DNA from: Gammaproteobacteria bacterium
GTDB lineage: Bacteria; Pseudomonadota; Gammaproteobacteria; GCA-001735895
NCBI GenBank assembly: GCA_030595795.1
Contig: JAUVCH010000034.1
Span: 1-35,725 of the forward strand
Length of the DNA: 35,725 nucleotides
Direction of reading: 5' to 3'
Positions 6,928 through 15,919 of the stretch are shown here, piece by piece. A program made the position numbers and the translations under genes. The number at the start of each line of letters is the position of its first letter. Positions within the stretch are counted from its first letter, which is position 1. A model generated the notes under the pieces. It was not told the DNA's origin, did no database searches, and saw only the letters and a list, made by a program, of their open reading frames with translations.

Positions 6928-7854
6928 TTAACTAAATATATTTTCGAAACGTCCCATTGAGCCTAAGATGTACTCTTTGGACGCCTCAGTTGAAATCCAA
7001 TACCTATCTAGTGATTCGGCGGCAAATCCTGTTAGGTTACTTCCGCCAAATGGGTCGTATACCAAATCATCAGGTTTAGTTAGAAATTTAATAAAGAACT
7101 CAGCCAATTTATAAGGCATCCGAGCCGGATGAGGTGTGATATTTTTTTCTCGACAATATTTTAAATAGGAATCAGACGACACAGTATTACCGTAGGTTAA
7201 AACGCTCCCACTTATTGCTCCATTATTGTCCGTCAGAAATGATTTCTCTCCTATATTGTGCTGTGATATCCGCTTACCCGAATTATAACTTCCCCTTTTT
7301 AAAAGCTTCTTCATTGAGTCGCTGTATTCAACTAACACATTTCTATTATCTGCTTTCGGGTCTTTAACGGGGGACATCCACCATATTTTGGTAAAGCTGT
7401 CTTTTACCCTATTTCTTTTGATGTTCACCCATTGTGCCGGGCTAGGTAGCTTTGCAGGATTGTTCCACACGAATTCCTGGCAAAGGTGTAATTCATTCCT
7501 TTCTAAAAACTCTAAGAGAGATTTTAATGCTAGCGTTGACATCACAGGTGAGCCTTTTTCCCAGGAATTCCCCATTTCAATAACAATCGATCCTTTCGGA
7601 TTTAGTAGGCTCTTGAATAATGGACCAAACGCACACAACCAATCGACATATTCTTGACCGGAAAAATTGCCATATTTTTTCTTTCTATTTAGCGGATAAG
7701 GCGGTGAAGTGAAAATTAAATCGACCTTCCGATCAAATTTTCTCATGAAATTACGATCAATTATTTCTTCAGCTTTCCCCTCTAGCATTATGCCTCGGCT
7801 GGTTCTATACGACCTTTCTTTAGGTGGTCGCCCTGCAAATAGCAAATCTCTCAC
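6928..7854 (-). CDS. Site-specific DNA methyltransferase, permuted amino-methylating class
   Basis: The catalytic motif IV TSPPY is near the N-terminus (residues 49-53). The SAM-binding motif I, DPFGGSNLTG (267-276), is near the C-terminus, preceded by HPARMPYKLAEFFI, which resembles motif X. This order is that of beta-class methyltransferases, and TSPPY is common in N4-cytosine enzymes although N6-adenine cannot be excluded. The middle 130-240 region is the probable target-recognition segment. At 308 residues the enzyme is of normal length and all motifs look intact. The start is GTG behind AAAGGA; an in-frame stop lies just upstream. It is the first gene of the four-gene operon, so it would be made first, as expected for a protecting modification enzyme. 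The target site is not readable. Confidence 0.9.
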   Translation of the reverse strand: MRDLLFAGRPPKERSYRTSRGIMLEGKAEEIIDRNFMRKFDRKVDLIFTSPPYPLNRKKKYGNFSGQEYVDWLCAFGPLFKSLLNPKGSIVIEMGNSWEKGSPVMSTLALKSLLEFLERNELHLCQEFVWNNPAKLPSPAQWVNIKRNRVKDSFTKIWWMSPVKDPKADNRNVLVEYSDSMKKLLKRGSYNSGKRISQHNIGEKSFLTDNNGAISGSVLTYGNTVSSDSYLKYCREKNITPHPARMPYKLAEFFIKFLTKPDDLVYDPFGGSNLTGFAAESLDRYWISTEASKEYILGSMGRFENIFS

Positions 7855-8123
7855 TATTTATTCATCCTTTGTCATTTCATATTTCGTGAAAATTTATCAA
7901 TCTTTATGCGAATTGGTATTGGTGGTTTTATACCCTATTGGTACTAATCGCTGTCTATAATAGCTAAAAGCATCTAATAAAATCGAGAATAACAGATTTA
8001 TCATTTAATCATATCTGTGCTAAAGCAATTCGTCAGAAGTTCAGGGTCTGGTCCTTTCAGTTCACATTACCCCTATCTTTAAATTATCCGGCTGATGGTC
8101 ATGTATTGCTGTATGGGTAAAAA
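7855..8123. other. Intergenic region upstream of the methyltransferase operon
   Basis: This AT-rich stretch holds the likely operon promoter with three ATTGGT repeats (described separately). At about 8048-8076 is a GGGTCTGGTCC...CATTACCCC stretch resembling the degenerate ends of REP/RAYT-associated elements. No gene or hairpin terminator was recognised. Confidence 0.45.
7912..7942 (-). promoter_or_regulatory. ATTGGT repeats around a TATAAA box, candidate operator of the restriction operon
   Basis: On the plus strand ATTGGT occurs in tandem at 7912-7917 and 7918-7923 and again at 7937-7942. Read on the minus strand these flank TATAAA (7927-7932), about 70 bases before the GTG of the methyltransferase. 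The -35 is weak (TAGACA-like, spacing too long). The layout suggests a repressed promoter, but no dedicated controller gene is adjacent. Confidence 0.35.
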
Positions 8124-8309
8124 TCACTCGCCCTTAGGCAAAATCTTGCCAGCCTGCAAAGCAGCAATATCAACAACCGTTTCAACTCGAATTAAACGCC
8201 TGTCTACATCAGTTAACAATGCCTCGACTCTCCCGATATCTTTATTCAGTTTTTTCGTTTCATCAGTAAGCGTTAACACATCGACCAGAATATCTTTCCA
8301 GCTAGCCAT
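8124..8309 (-). CDS. Small coiled-coil protein paired with an RHH protein, unknown function
   Basis: A 61-residue protein starting MASWKDILVDVLTLTDETKK. A heptad-like helix follows, with DIGRVEALLTDVDRRLIRVE as its centre. It has no membrane segment and no nuclease motif. Its ATG overlaps the stop codon of the ribbon-helix-helix gene by one base (TAATG), so the two are translationally coupled. Such pairing could reflect a toxin-antitoxin-like or accessory regulator pair, but nothing in this protein looks like a known toxin. Confidence 0.65.
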   Translation of the reverse strand: MASWKDILVDVLTLTDETKKLNKDIGRVEALLTDVDRRLIRVETVVDIAALQAGKILPKGE

Positions 8310-8584
8310 TATCGAGACCCAGATTCAATTTTTTTGAGCGTTTTATTTAAGCGCCGACGCGTTATCTGTGTATCGGAAATAGCTTCTTTAAGTTTCCTTG
8401 ATGCGACTTCGAGTAACTCGTTAGATTCAGAGGCAGAGTCACCTTCGGGATCAAAATAGTCAATGGCGTTACGCACAACTTCAGCGACAGACGATTTACG
8501 CTTGCTCGCGACGGTCTCCAGTTTTTCGATATTTTCCGTTGAAAGCAAAACTTGCTTCCGTACCAGGGTTGCTGATCTAGCCAT
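8309..8584 (-). CDS. Ribbon-helix-helix (CopG/Arc-like) DNA-binding protein
   Basis: A 91-residue protein whose first 45 residues fit the RHH fold: strand RKQVLLS, helix TENIEKLETVASKRK, turn and helix SVAEVVRNAIDYF. The rest is a charged helical tail, ending KLKEAISDTQITRRRLNKTL. RHH proteins bind operators as dimers and often repress their own operon; many are antitoxins or plasmid and island regulators. The ATG has a strong ribosome site (GGAGGTG, 6 bases upstream) and a good promoter with a direct repeat across it. It is co-transcribed with the 61-residue protein. No classical toxin is next to it. Confidence 0.82.
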   Translation of the reverse strand: MARSATLVRKQVLLSTENIEKLETVASKRKSSVAEVVRNAIDYFDPEGDSASESNELLEVASRKLKEAISDTQITRRRLNKTLKKIESGSR

Positions 8585-8611
8585 ATAACACCTCCATAAT
8601 CCTTATTTATT

Positions 8612-8639
8612 ATTATACACATACATACCCTATACACAA
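8612..8639 (-). promoter_or_regulatory. Promoter of the RHH gene with operator-like direct repeat
   Basis: On the minus strand TTGTGT (8634-8639) and TATAAT (8612-8617) are spaced by 16 bases, ahead of the strong ribosome site. The plus-strand heptamer TATACAC appears at 8614-8620 and 8631-8637, overlapping both the -10 and the -35, a natural place for autorepression by the RHH protein. Confidence 0.6.
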
Positions 8640-8750
8640 CTTACGAGCCTTTACCAGAACCAGCCTTTATTAAAATCACTGATAAGCCAACCATTTCAAT
8701 GCTAAAATTCCGCGCTTTTAGGGAACTAGCCCTCTAGTAGCGCAAATAAG

Positions 8751-10301
8751 GTGTCCAGCTTAGTCAAATCAACATTATCGGTCGGCTCGATGACGCTGCT
8801 ATCGCGTATTCTCGGTTTAGCCCGCGATATCGTCATAGCGCGCTTTTTCTCCGCAGGAGACGCCGCCGATGCATTTTTTGTCGCCTTCAAAATACCCAAC
8901 TTTCTGCGCCGACTATTTGCAGAAGGGGCATTCTCGCTCGCCTTCGTCCCAGTTTTAACCGAATACCGCAATCAATTCAGTGCCGCCGAAACGCGCGAGC
9001 TGATTAACCGCGTCGCCGGCACCATGGGCTTTATATTACTAGTGCTAACCGCCGTTGGCATCTTTGCATCGCCCTTGTTAATAAGCGTTTTCGCCGCCGG
9101 GTTCATCGATCAGCCCGATAAATTCAAACTCACCGCCGATATGCTGCGCATCACCTTCCCCTATATTTTGCTCATTTCGATGACGGCAATGGCGGCGGGC
9201 ATACTCAATACCTGGAAGCGTTTTCTGGTGCCTGCGTTCACACCCGTATTACTAAATCTGAGCATGATCGGTTGTGCTATGTGGTTGAGCCCGCAGCTCG
9301 ACATGCCAATTACCGCACTGGCCTGGGGTGTTTTGATCGCGGGGGTGTTGCAACTGCTATTCCAACTGCCTTTCCTGTATCGCGAAGGGCTATTGCCAAA
9401 ACCGGCCTGGGGCTGGAAACATGCTGGCGTACAAAAGATTATCAAACTGATGATCCCAGCACTGTTTGGCTCATCGGTGGCGCAAATTAATTTGCTATTC
9501 GATACTTTTATCGCATCGTTTTTGATATCCGGCAGCGTCTCCTGGCTTTACTATTCCGACCGCTTACTGGAATTCCCACTCGGTGTCTTCGGCATTGCGC
9601 TGGCCACCGTGGTCTTACCCAATCTCTCGGAAGCACACTATAAAGAAGGCGCTACTCACTTCGGCCAGACCCTGGGCTGGGCGATCCGGCTCTCGTTGCT
9701 AATTGCGGTTCCCGCGTCGATAGGCCTGTTTTTGCTGGCCCAGCCAATATTATCAACACTGTTTGAGTACGGTGAATTTGCCAATCACGACACCATGATG
9801 GCCGCCTATAGCCTGATGGCCTATAGCCTGGGACTACCTGCGATGATCTTGATCAAAATACTGGCGAATGGCTTTTATGCCCGACAGGATACCCGTACGC
9901 CGGTTCGAATCGGCATACAGTCAATGTGTCTGAACATGGTATTAAACGTTATTTTCGTGGTATGGATGCTGAAAACAGATTTTGTCGCGCCACACGTCGG
10001 TCTCGCACTCGCGACCACTGGCTCGGCCTACTTTAACGCCCTGATGCTGGCTCTGACTTTAAAAAGAGACGCTATCTTCGATAAAACGGGTGGCCACAGC
10101 CTGACCTTGCTGAAAGTATTAGTCGCCTGTGCTGCGATGGCGCTGGTTATCCTGTTGCTATTTCCCGACAGCAACACCTGGTCTTCCTGGTTCTGGCACG
10201 AACGCATTATCCAGCTGGGCTACCTGATTGTTCCGGCCATCTTGTGTTATGTGGCGATGCTCTGGATAATGGGGTTTCGGCGCCAGCACCTTAGCCCCTG
10301 A
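8751..10301 (+). CDS. murJ: Lipid II flippase MurJ
   Basis: A 516-residue, highly hydrophobic MOP-superfamily protein with about 14 membrane segments. It flips the peptidoglycan precursor lipid II to the periplasmic face. The start SVGSMTLLSRILGLARDIVI and FKIPNFLRRLFAEGAFSLAF are hallmark MurJ sequences aligning with E. coli MurJ from its first residues. The start is GTG at 8751; an in-frame stop at 8727 leaves no upstream alternative, and no clear ribosome site is seen. It heads the conserved run murJ-ribF-ileS-lspA-fkpB-ispH. The AT-rich island stands directly upstream, so its original promoter context next to rpsT has been altered. Confidence 0.96.
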   Translation: MSSLVKSTLSVGSMTLLSRILGLARDIVIARFFSAGDAADAFFVAFKIPNFLRRLFAEGAFSLAFVPVLTEYRNQFSAAETRELINRVAGTMGFILLVLTAVGIFASPLLISVFAAGFIDQPDKFKLTADMLRITFPYILLISMTAMAAGILNTWKRFLVPAFTPVLLNLSMIGCAMWLSPQLDMPITALAWGVLIAGVLQLLFQLPFLYREGLLPKPAWGWKHAGVQKIIKLMIPALFGSSVAQINLLFDTFIASFLISGSVSWLYYSDRLLEFPLGVFGIALATVVLPNLSEAHYKEGATHFGQTLGWAIRLSLLIAVPASIGLFLLAQPILSTLFEYGEFANHDTMMAAYSLMAYSLGLPAMILIKILANGFYARQDTRTPVRIGIQSMCLNMVLNVIFVVWMLKTDFVAPHVGLALATTGSAYFNALMLALTLKRDAIFDKTGGHSLTLLKVLVACAAMALVILLLFPDSNTWSSWFWHERIIQLGYLIVPAILCYVAMLWIMGFRRQHLSP

Positions 10302-10316
10302 TCGACTCTCAATAGC

Positions 10317-11261
10317 ATGCAACTCATTCGTGGACTTCATAACCTGACTCGACCCCTGCCCGACTGCGTAGTCACCATCGGCAATTTTGATGGCATCCAT
10401 CTTGGCCATCAGCATGTGCTGGAACAGTTAAAAACAGCCGCAATACAACGTGATTTATCGAGCACGGTCGTTATCTTTGAACCACAGCCCAATGAGTTTT
10501 TTGCACCCGCAAAGGCGCCTAAGAGACTGAGTCGGTTTCGAGAAAAACTGACCTATCTGAAATCGCAGGATATCGACTTTTTATTCTGTTTAAAATTTGA
10601 CCAAAAATTGGCTAGCCTGGAGGCGAATGATTTTGTCAAAAGCATTCTAATCAACGGTTTGAATACGCATCACCTGGTGATTGGCGATGATTTTCGCTTC
10701 GGTAAAAATCGCCTGGGCGACTTTGAACTGCTACGCCAATGTGGCCGCGAATTTGGTTTCGACGTCGAAAATAGCGATACCCTGCTAATCGATAACCATC
10801 GCGTCAGCAGTACGCGCATTCGCGAATGCATTCAAAAGGACGACTTCGAACTTGCCGAACAATTGCTCGGGCGGCCTTATTCACTCTCTGGGAAGGTTTC
10901 ACACGGCCAGAAACTCGGTCGAGAGCTCGGATTTCCGACAATTAACATCAAAATGGGCGATAAAACCCTGATTGTTAAAGGAATATTTGCGGTCAGGGTG
11001 AAAGGTATAGATAATCGCGTGCTACAGGGCGTTGCCAGTATCGGCACACGCCCTACGGTGAATGGTGTCGATACCATCCTCGAAGTTTTTATCCTGAATT
11101 TTGACCAGGACGTTTACGGTTATTGCGTCGAAGTCGAGTTTCTGTACAAAATTCGTGAAGAACTGAAATTTGATTCGCTGGAAGAATTAACCAGCCATAT
11201 GAAAGACGATATCATCAAGGCTAAACATTATTTTACAACCCAGGCTACAAGCGGAAATTGA
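10317..11261 (+). CDS. ribF: Bifunctional riboflavin kinase/FAD synthetase
   Basis: A 314-residue cytoplasmic enzyme that phosphorylates riboflavin to FMN and adenylates FMN to FAD. The N-terminal nucleotidyltransferase domain shows TIGNFDGIHLGHQHV with the GxxxGH-type motif, and SSTRIRECI follows near residue 160. The C-terminal flavokinase domain shows GRELGFPTINI, the conserved PTxN-type motif, and ends in the usual REELKF-SLEEL helix. Length is normal. It begins 15 bases after murJ and its stop is directly followed by the GTG of ileS, indicating one transcript. Confidence 0.96.
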   Translation: MQLIRGLHNLTRPLPDCVVTIGNFDGIHLGHQHVLEQLKTAAIQRDLSSTVVIFEPQPNEFFAPAKAPKRLSRFREKLTYLKSQDIDFLFCLKFDQKLASLEANDFVKSILINGLNTHHLVIGDDFRFGKNRLGDFELLRQCGREFGFDVENSDTLLIDNHRVSSTRIRECIQKDDFELAEQLLGRPYSLSGKVSHGQKLGRELGFPTINIKMGDKTLIVKGIFAVRVKGIDNRVLQGVASIGTRPTVNGVDTILEVFILNFDQDVYGYCVEVEFLYKIREELKFDSLEELTSHMKDDIIKAKHYFTTQATSGN

Positions 11262-14048
11262 GTGACTGATTACAAACATACCCTGAACCTGCCGGACACC
11301 GAGTTCCCGATGCGCGGCAACCTCGCTAATCGCGAGCCCGAACGTTTACAAAACTGGCAGGACAAAGACCTGTACCAGAAAATTCGCGATGCCCGCGTCG
11401 GCAAAAAGCGTTACGTCCTGCACGATGGCCCGCCTTACGCTAATGGTGATATACATATCGGCCACGCGGTAAATAAAATTCTCAAGGATATGATTGTCAA
11501 GTCACGCACCCTAAACGGCGAAGACGCACCCTATGTGCCAGGCTGGGATTGCCACGGCCTGCCGATAGAACACCAGGTCGAAAAAAACATCGGCAAGGCC
11601 GGAGTTAAGGTCGAAGTCGACACCTTCCGCCAGGCCTGTCGTGATTACGCACATAAGCAGATTCAAAATCAAAAGCTCGACTTTATCCGTCTCGGTGTGC
11701 TCGGTGACTGGGAACGCCCCTATCTGACCATGAACTACGACACCGAAGCCAACATCGTACGTTCGCTCGGTAAAATTATCGAAAACGGTCATCTTCACAA
11801 GGGCGACAAACCCGTACATTGGTGTACCGATTGCGGTTCGGCATTGGCCGAAGCCGAAGTCGATTACAAAGACAAAGTGTCACCTGCCGTCGATGTGAAA
11901 TTCCCTGTGGTCGATGAAGAGGCTTTTTTTGCCCAGCTCGAAGGCGAGCGTGGCACCGGCCCTGTCTCAGTTTTGATCTGGACCACCACACCCTGGACCT
12001 TACCAGCAAACCTCGCGGTGTCGCTGAACCCCGGGTTTGATTATGTAGTTGTGCAAATCGACGCCGAACAGGTTTTTCTCGCAGAAGACCTGCTCAAAGA
12101 CGCGATGGCCCGCTATGGTATCGATGATTACAAAATAATTGCTCGTGGCAAAGGCGAAGCCTTAGACCGCCAACAATTACGCCACCCATTTTATGACCGT
12201 GAATCACTGGTTGTAATTGGCGATCACGTCACCCTCGAAGCAGGTACCGGTGCCGTACACACCGCACCCGGCCACGGTCAGGATGATTTCGTAATCGGCA
12301 AAAAATACGGTCTGGAAGTTTATAATCCAGTAGGCGACAACGGCTGCTTCTTACCCAATACTGAATTCTTCGCGGGTGAACACGTTTTTAAAGCCAACGA
12401 TCACGTTATCGAAGTATTGAAAGAAAACAATGCCTTAATGCACTTCGAAAAATTCGAGCACAGCTATCCGCATTGCTGGCGACATAAAACGCCGATTATT
12501 TTTCGCGCCACACCGCAATGGTTTATCAGCATGGAACAGGCTGGATTGCGCGACCTCGCTATGTCCGAAATCAAAAAAGTCCAATGGGTACCCAGTTGGG
12601 GTCAGGCCCGCATCGAAAGCATGATCGAAAAACGCCCGGACTGGTGTATTTCGCGCCAACGTTTCTGGGGCGTACCGATACCGCTATTTGTTCATAAAGA
12701 GACTCAGGAAATTCATCCGAGAACCGCCGAGCTAATCGAAGAAGTCGCTAAGCACATTGAAAAATCTGGCATTCAGGCCTGGTTTTCACTGAAGACCGAA
12801 GACCTGCTCGCAGACGAAGCCGACCAATACAGCAAACTGAGCGATACTCTCGATGTCTGGTTCGACTCGGGCACGACTCATTTTAGTGTTTTGCAACACG
12901 ACGAATTTGATCGCTTCCATTTCCCCGCCGATATGTACCTGGAAGGCTCCGATCAACACCGCGGATGGTTCCACTCGTCACTACTGGCTTCCTGCGCCAT
13001 GCACGGTCAGGCACCTTATAAACAGGTGCTCACCCACGGTTTCACGGTCGACGCCAAAGGCATGAAAATGTCGAAGTCGGTCGGCAATGTGATTGCGCCA
13101 AACAAGGTGATGAAAACACTCGGTGCGGATATTTTACGACTATGGGTTGCCTCTACGGACTATTCGGGTGAAATGTCGATATCCGATGAAATTTTAAAAC
13201 GCACGGCAGACTCCTATCGCCGAATTCGTAATACACTGCGTTTTCTACTGGCTAACACCAATGGTTTCGAGCCTGCTGAACATCTAGTCGGAGCCGACGA
13301 TTTACTCGCACTCGACCGCTGGATTGTTGCCGAAACACTGACACTGCAAACCGAACTCCAGGAGCTCTACAACACCTACCAGTTCCACACTGCCGTACAG
13401 AAAATCCATAATTTCTGTTCAGAGACGCTGGGCGGCTTCTACCTCGATGTCATCAAGGACCGCCAATACACCACGCAAACCGACTCACTGGCTCGGCGCT
13501 CGTGTCAGACCGCAATGTTTCATGTCATCGAAGCCATGACCCGTTGGATCGCACCGATCCTAAGTTTTACTGCCGACGAAATCTGGGAAAACCTGCCGGG
13601 AGAGCGCGAAGAACTGGGCGTGTTTATCGCGGAATGGTACGAGGGATTATTCACCTACGAAAACACCGACATCAAGCCCGAGGTCTGGGATGCCATACAA
13701 CAAGTTCGCGCCGAACTTAGCAAGTCATTAGAAGTATTAAGGCAAGAAGGCAATATTGGTTCGGGTCTCGACGCCGAGATAACCATCTACGCCGACGCCA
13801 CCTTAATTGAGCAGCTTTCTATTTTCGGTGATGAATTGCGCTTCGCCTTGATTACCTCGGAAGCTAATCTCGCACCGCTGAATAAAGGTTCATCCTTCGT
13901 CATTGAGGCGATAGCCAGCGAGCACGCCAAATGCGTCCGCTGCTGGCATCACCGCCCGGAAGTTGGCGACGATGACCAGCACCCGGAGCTCTGCGGCCGT
14001 TGTATCGACAACATCGATGGCGAAGGCGAGAAACGACTGTATGCCTAA
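11262..14048 (+). CDS. ileS: Isoleucyl-tRNA synthetase
   Basis: A class I synthetase of 928 residues that charges tRNA-Ile with isoleucine and edits misactivated valine. The HIGH motif is in [19 protein letters not shown] and the KMSKS motif in [11 protein letters not shown]. The editing domain shows [15 protein letters not shown] and [17 protein letters not shown]-terminal zinc site is formed by CVRCWHH and CGRC. Length matches the bacterial type close to the E. coli enzyme. It starts with GTG directly after the ribF stop and overlaps lspA by 8 bases, as in many gammaproteobacteria. Confidence 0.97.
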   Translation: MTDYKHTLNLPDTEFPMRGNLANREPERLQNWQDKDLYQKIRDARVGKKRYVLHDGPPYANGDIHIGHAVNKILKDMIVKSRTLNGEDAPYVPGWDCHGLPIEHQVEKNIGKAGVKVEVDTFRQACRDYAHKQIQNQKLDFIRLGVLGDWERPYLTMNYDTEANIVRSLGKIIENGHLHKGDKPVHWCTDCGSALAEAEVDYKDKVSPAVDVKFPVVDEEAFFAQLEGERGTGPVSVLIWTTTPWTLPANLAVSLNPGFDYVVVQIDAEQVFLAEDLLKDAMARYGIDDYKIIARGKGEALDRQQLRHPFYDRESLVVIGDHVTLEAGTGAVHTAPGHGQDDFVIGKKYGLEVYNPVGDNGCFLPNTEFFAGEHVFKANDHVIEVLKENNALMHFEKFEHSYPHCWRHKTPIIFRATPQWFISMEQAGLRDLAMSEIKKVQWVPSWGQARIESMIEKRPDWCISRQRFWGVPIPLFVHKETQEIHPRTAELIEEVAKHIEKSGIQAWFSLKTEDLLADEADQYSKLSDTLDVWFDSGTTHFSVLQHDEFDRFHFPADMYLEGSDQHRGWFHSSLLASCAMHGQAPYKQVLTHGFTVDAKGMKMSKSVGNVIAPNKVMKTLGADILRLWVASTDYSGEMSISDEILKRTADSYRRIRNTLRFLLANTNGFEPAEHLVGADDLLALDRWIVAETLTLQTELQELYNTYQFHTAVQKIHNFCSETLGGFYLDVIKDRQYTTQTDSLARRSCQTAMFHVIEAMTRWIAPILSFTADEIWENLPGEREELGVFIAEWYEGLFTYENTDIKPEVWDAIQQVRAELSKSLEVLRQEGNIGSGLDAEITIYADATLIEQLSIFGDELRFALITSEANLAPLNKGSSFVIEAIASEHAKCVRCWHHRPEVGDDDQHPELCGRCIDNIDGEGEKRLYA

Positions 14049-14532
14049 ATCGCAGCTCAAGTGGTTGTGGATTAGCCTGTTGATAGTTGGTCTCGACCAG
14101 GTCGCTAAACTGGTAGCAGAAGCGCAGTTACCATTTAGGCAGTTGGTGAATGTGATCCCTTATTTTGACTGGTACCTCACTCATAACCCCGGTGCAGCAT
14201 TTAGCTTTCTGGCCGACGCCGGAGGCTGGCAACGCTGGTTTTTTGCCATCACCTCGATTGTTATCAGCACGATCATTGTCATCTGGCTTAAAAAGCTGGA
14301 GCGCGACGACAAGCTCACCGCGATAGCCCTGTGTCTCATTCTAGGCGGCGCTATCGGTAATTTGATCGACCGTATTTATCTCGGTTACGTCATCGACTAT
14401 GTCCAGGTCTGGCTCGGCACTTACCCATGGCCTGCGTTTAACATCGCAGATGCCGCGATCAGCATCGGCGCCGCGATTCTAATTCTCAGTAGCTTCACCG
14501 GTACGCAAAATAAAGAGAGCCTGGAAAAATAA
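14041..14532 (+). CDS. lspA: Lipoprotein signal peptidase (signal peptidase II)
   Basis: A 163-residue inner-membrane aspartic protease that removes the signal peptide from diacylated prolipoproteins. Four hydrophobic segments are visible. The catalytic aspartates are D119 in GYVIDYV and D137 in FNIADAAI, with the expected 18-residue spacing; [10 protein letters not shown] precedes them. The frame is open from 13963, but the ATG at 14041, overlapping the end of ileS by 8 bases, gives the normal N-terminus. The window encodes several lipoproteins that would be its substrates, including the RND adaptor. Confidence 0.95.
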   Translation: MPKSQLKWLWISLLIVGLDQVAKLVAEAQLPFRQLVNVIPYFDWYLTHNPGAAFSFLADAGGWQRWFFAITSIVISTIIVIWLKKLERDDKLTAIALCLILGGAIGNLIDRIYLGYVIDYVQVWLGTYPWPAFNIADAAISIGAAILILSSFTGTQNKESLEK

Positions 14533-14536
14533 ATCC

Positions 14537-14986
14537 ATGGGTAAAATTAATCCGACAAGTTTGGTAACCCTGCATTACGCTCTGGGCCTAACCGACGACT
14601 CAGTAATCGAAGACAATTTCGATGAGGAGCCGATGACCGTCCAGCTCGGCCGCGGAGAAATGGCCGAAGGACTCGAACTCGCACTACTTGGATTACGGGA
14701 TAGTGACGAACAAACCATCGACATCGGCCCCGACATGGCCTTTGGACCCATCAATGACACCCTTTTCCGTGCCTTACCCCGCAGTGATTTCGATCCTGAC
14801 ATCGAATTGCAGGAAGGCCTCATCATCGAATTTTCCACTGCCGAAGATGAAGTCTTACCGGGCACTATTCTGGCCTTTGATGAAAATGAAGTCCGCATCG
14901 ATTTAAACCATCCGCTGGCAGGTCAGACAGTACGATACCGGGTGAAAATTCTCGATGTCACGAATACTCCGCAGGTATTGAACTAA
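14537..14986 (+). CDS. fkpB: FKBP-type peptidyl-prolyl cis-trans isomerase (SlpA-like)
   Basis: A 149-residue cytoplasmic prolyl isomerase of the SlyD/FkpB group. The core [19 protein letters not shown] leads to [17 protein letters not shown] and the [15 protein letters not shown] segment of the inserted flap and final FKBP strand. It lacks the His-rich metal-binding tail of SlyD, which favours FkpB. It sits between lspA (4-base gap) and ispH (one-base overlap), the standard position in gammaproteobacteria. Confidence 0.93.
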   Translation: MGKINPTSLVTLHYALGLTDDSVIEDNFDEEPMTVQLGRGEMAEGLELALLGLRDSDEQTIDIGPDMAFGPINDTLFRALPRSDFDPDIELQEGLIIEFSTAEDEVLPGTILAFDENEVRIDLNHPLAGQTVRYRVKILDVTNTPQVLN

Positions 14987-15915
14987 TGCAGGTTCTCCTC
15001 GCTAACCCTCGTGGATTTTGCGCCGGTGTCGATCGGGCGATCGAAATCGTTGAGCGAGCGATCCAGTTATTCGGGGCACCCATCTATGTACGTCACGAAG
15101 TCGTGCACAATCGCTATGTAGTGAACGACCTGAAACAAAAAGGCGCCATATTTGTCGAGGAGCTCGATCAGGTTCCAAACGATAGTTACGTTATTTTTAG
15201 CGCCCATGGTGTCTCCAAGGCAGTACAAAAAGAAGCCAGGCGACGAGAACTGAAAGTATTCGACGCGACCTGCCCGCTGGTCACCAAAGTGCATATGGAA
15301 GTCAGCCGCTATAGCCGCAAGGGTATAGAAACAATCCTCATCGGCCACAAAGGCCACCCCGAAGTCGAGGGCACGATGGGCCAGTACGATAAGTCACAGG
15401 GCGGCGACATTTACCTGGTGGAATCTCCTGCAGATGTCGAAACCCTCAAGATAAAAAATCCCGAAGAAGTTCGCTTTGTCACCCAGACAACCCTGTCGAA
15501 AGACGACACTGCTCGCGTCATCGACGCGCTATACCACTATTTTCCGCACATACAGCGGCCGAAGAAAGACGATATCTGCTACGCCACACAAAATCGTCAG
15601 GATGCCGTCAAGCAACTGGCCGAGGACTGCGATTTAATTCTGGTGGTAGGCTCCAAAAACAGCTCGAATTCAAACCGCCTGCGCGAGATAGCGGAGAATA
15701 AAAACATCGAAGGTCACCTGATCGACAGTATCGACGATATCGAGCCCAAATGGCTAGTAGCAAAAACCTGTATCGGTGTAACCGCCGGTGCTTCGGCACC
15801 CGAATTGCTGGTGCAAACTGTAGTCGAGTATTTACGCGAAAGCGGGGTTACTGAAGTTTCTTCGTTGGGTTTTACTGAGGATGTGGTGTTTTCTTTGCCG
15901 AAGGCGTTGCGTTAG
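14986..15915 (+). CDS. ispH: 4-hydroxy-3-methylbut-2-enyl diphosphate reductase (LytB)
   Basis: The last enzyme of the MEP isoprenoid pathway, an iron-sulfur protein that converts HMBPP to IPP and DMAPP. At 309 residues it shows the three cluster cysteines C12 ([12 protein letters not shown]), C96 ([11 protein letters not shown]) and C198 ([11 protein letters not shown]). The substrate-binding histidines lie in RHEVVHN and [10 protein letters not shown], with E126 as the proton donor. It overlaps fkpB by one base and ends the core operon. It is convergent with the histidine kinase gene with only 4 bases between the stops; no terminator hairpin was seen there. Confidence 0.97.
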   Translation: MQVLLANPRGFCAGVDRAIEIVERAIQLFGAPIYVRHEVVHNRYVVNDLKQKGAIFVEELDQVPNDSYVIFSAHGVSKAVQKEARRRELKVFDATCPLVTKVHMEVSRYSRKGIETILIGHKGHPEVEGTMGQYDKSQGGDIYLVESPADVETLKIKNPEEVRFVTQTTLSKDDTARVIDALYHYFPHIQRPKKDDICYATQNRQDAVKQLAEDCDLILVVGSKNSSNSNRLREIAENKNIEGHLIDSIDDIEPKWLVAKTCIGVTAGASAPELLVQTVVEYLRESGVTEVSSLGFTEDVVFSLPKALR

Positions 15916-15919
15916 AAAA

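Noticed and set aside
3436..7854. Assignment of the operon to BREX, DISARM, Shedu or classical type I/III restriction
   Set aside because: No PglZ, BrxC, DrmA/B, HsdS or full-length Res/HsdR is present; the helicase is too short and the GHKL ATPase is not part of those sets.
8362..8637. Alternative 91-codon frame overlapping the RHH gene
   Set aside because: It lacks a ribosome site and would begin inside the promoter; the RHH frame has GGAGGTG and a recognisable fold.
3166..8750. Integrative element with att sites
   Set aside because: No integrase, no tRNA target and no matching direct repeats at the two island edges were found by eye.
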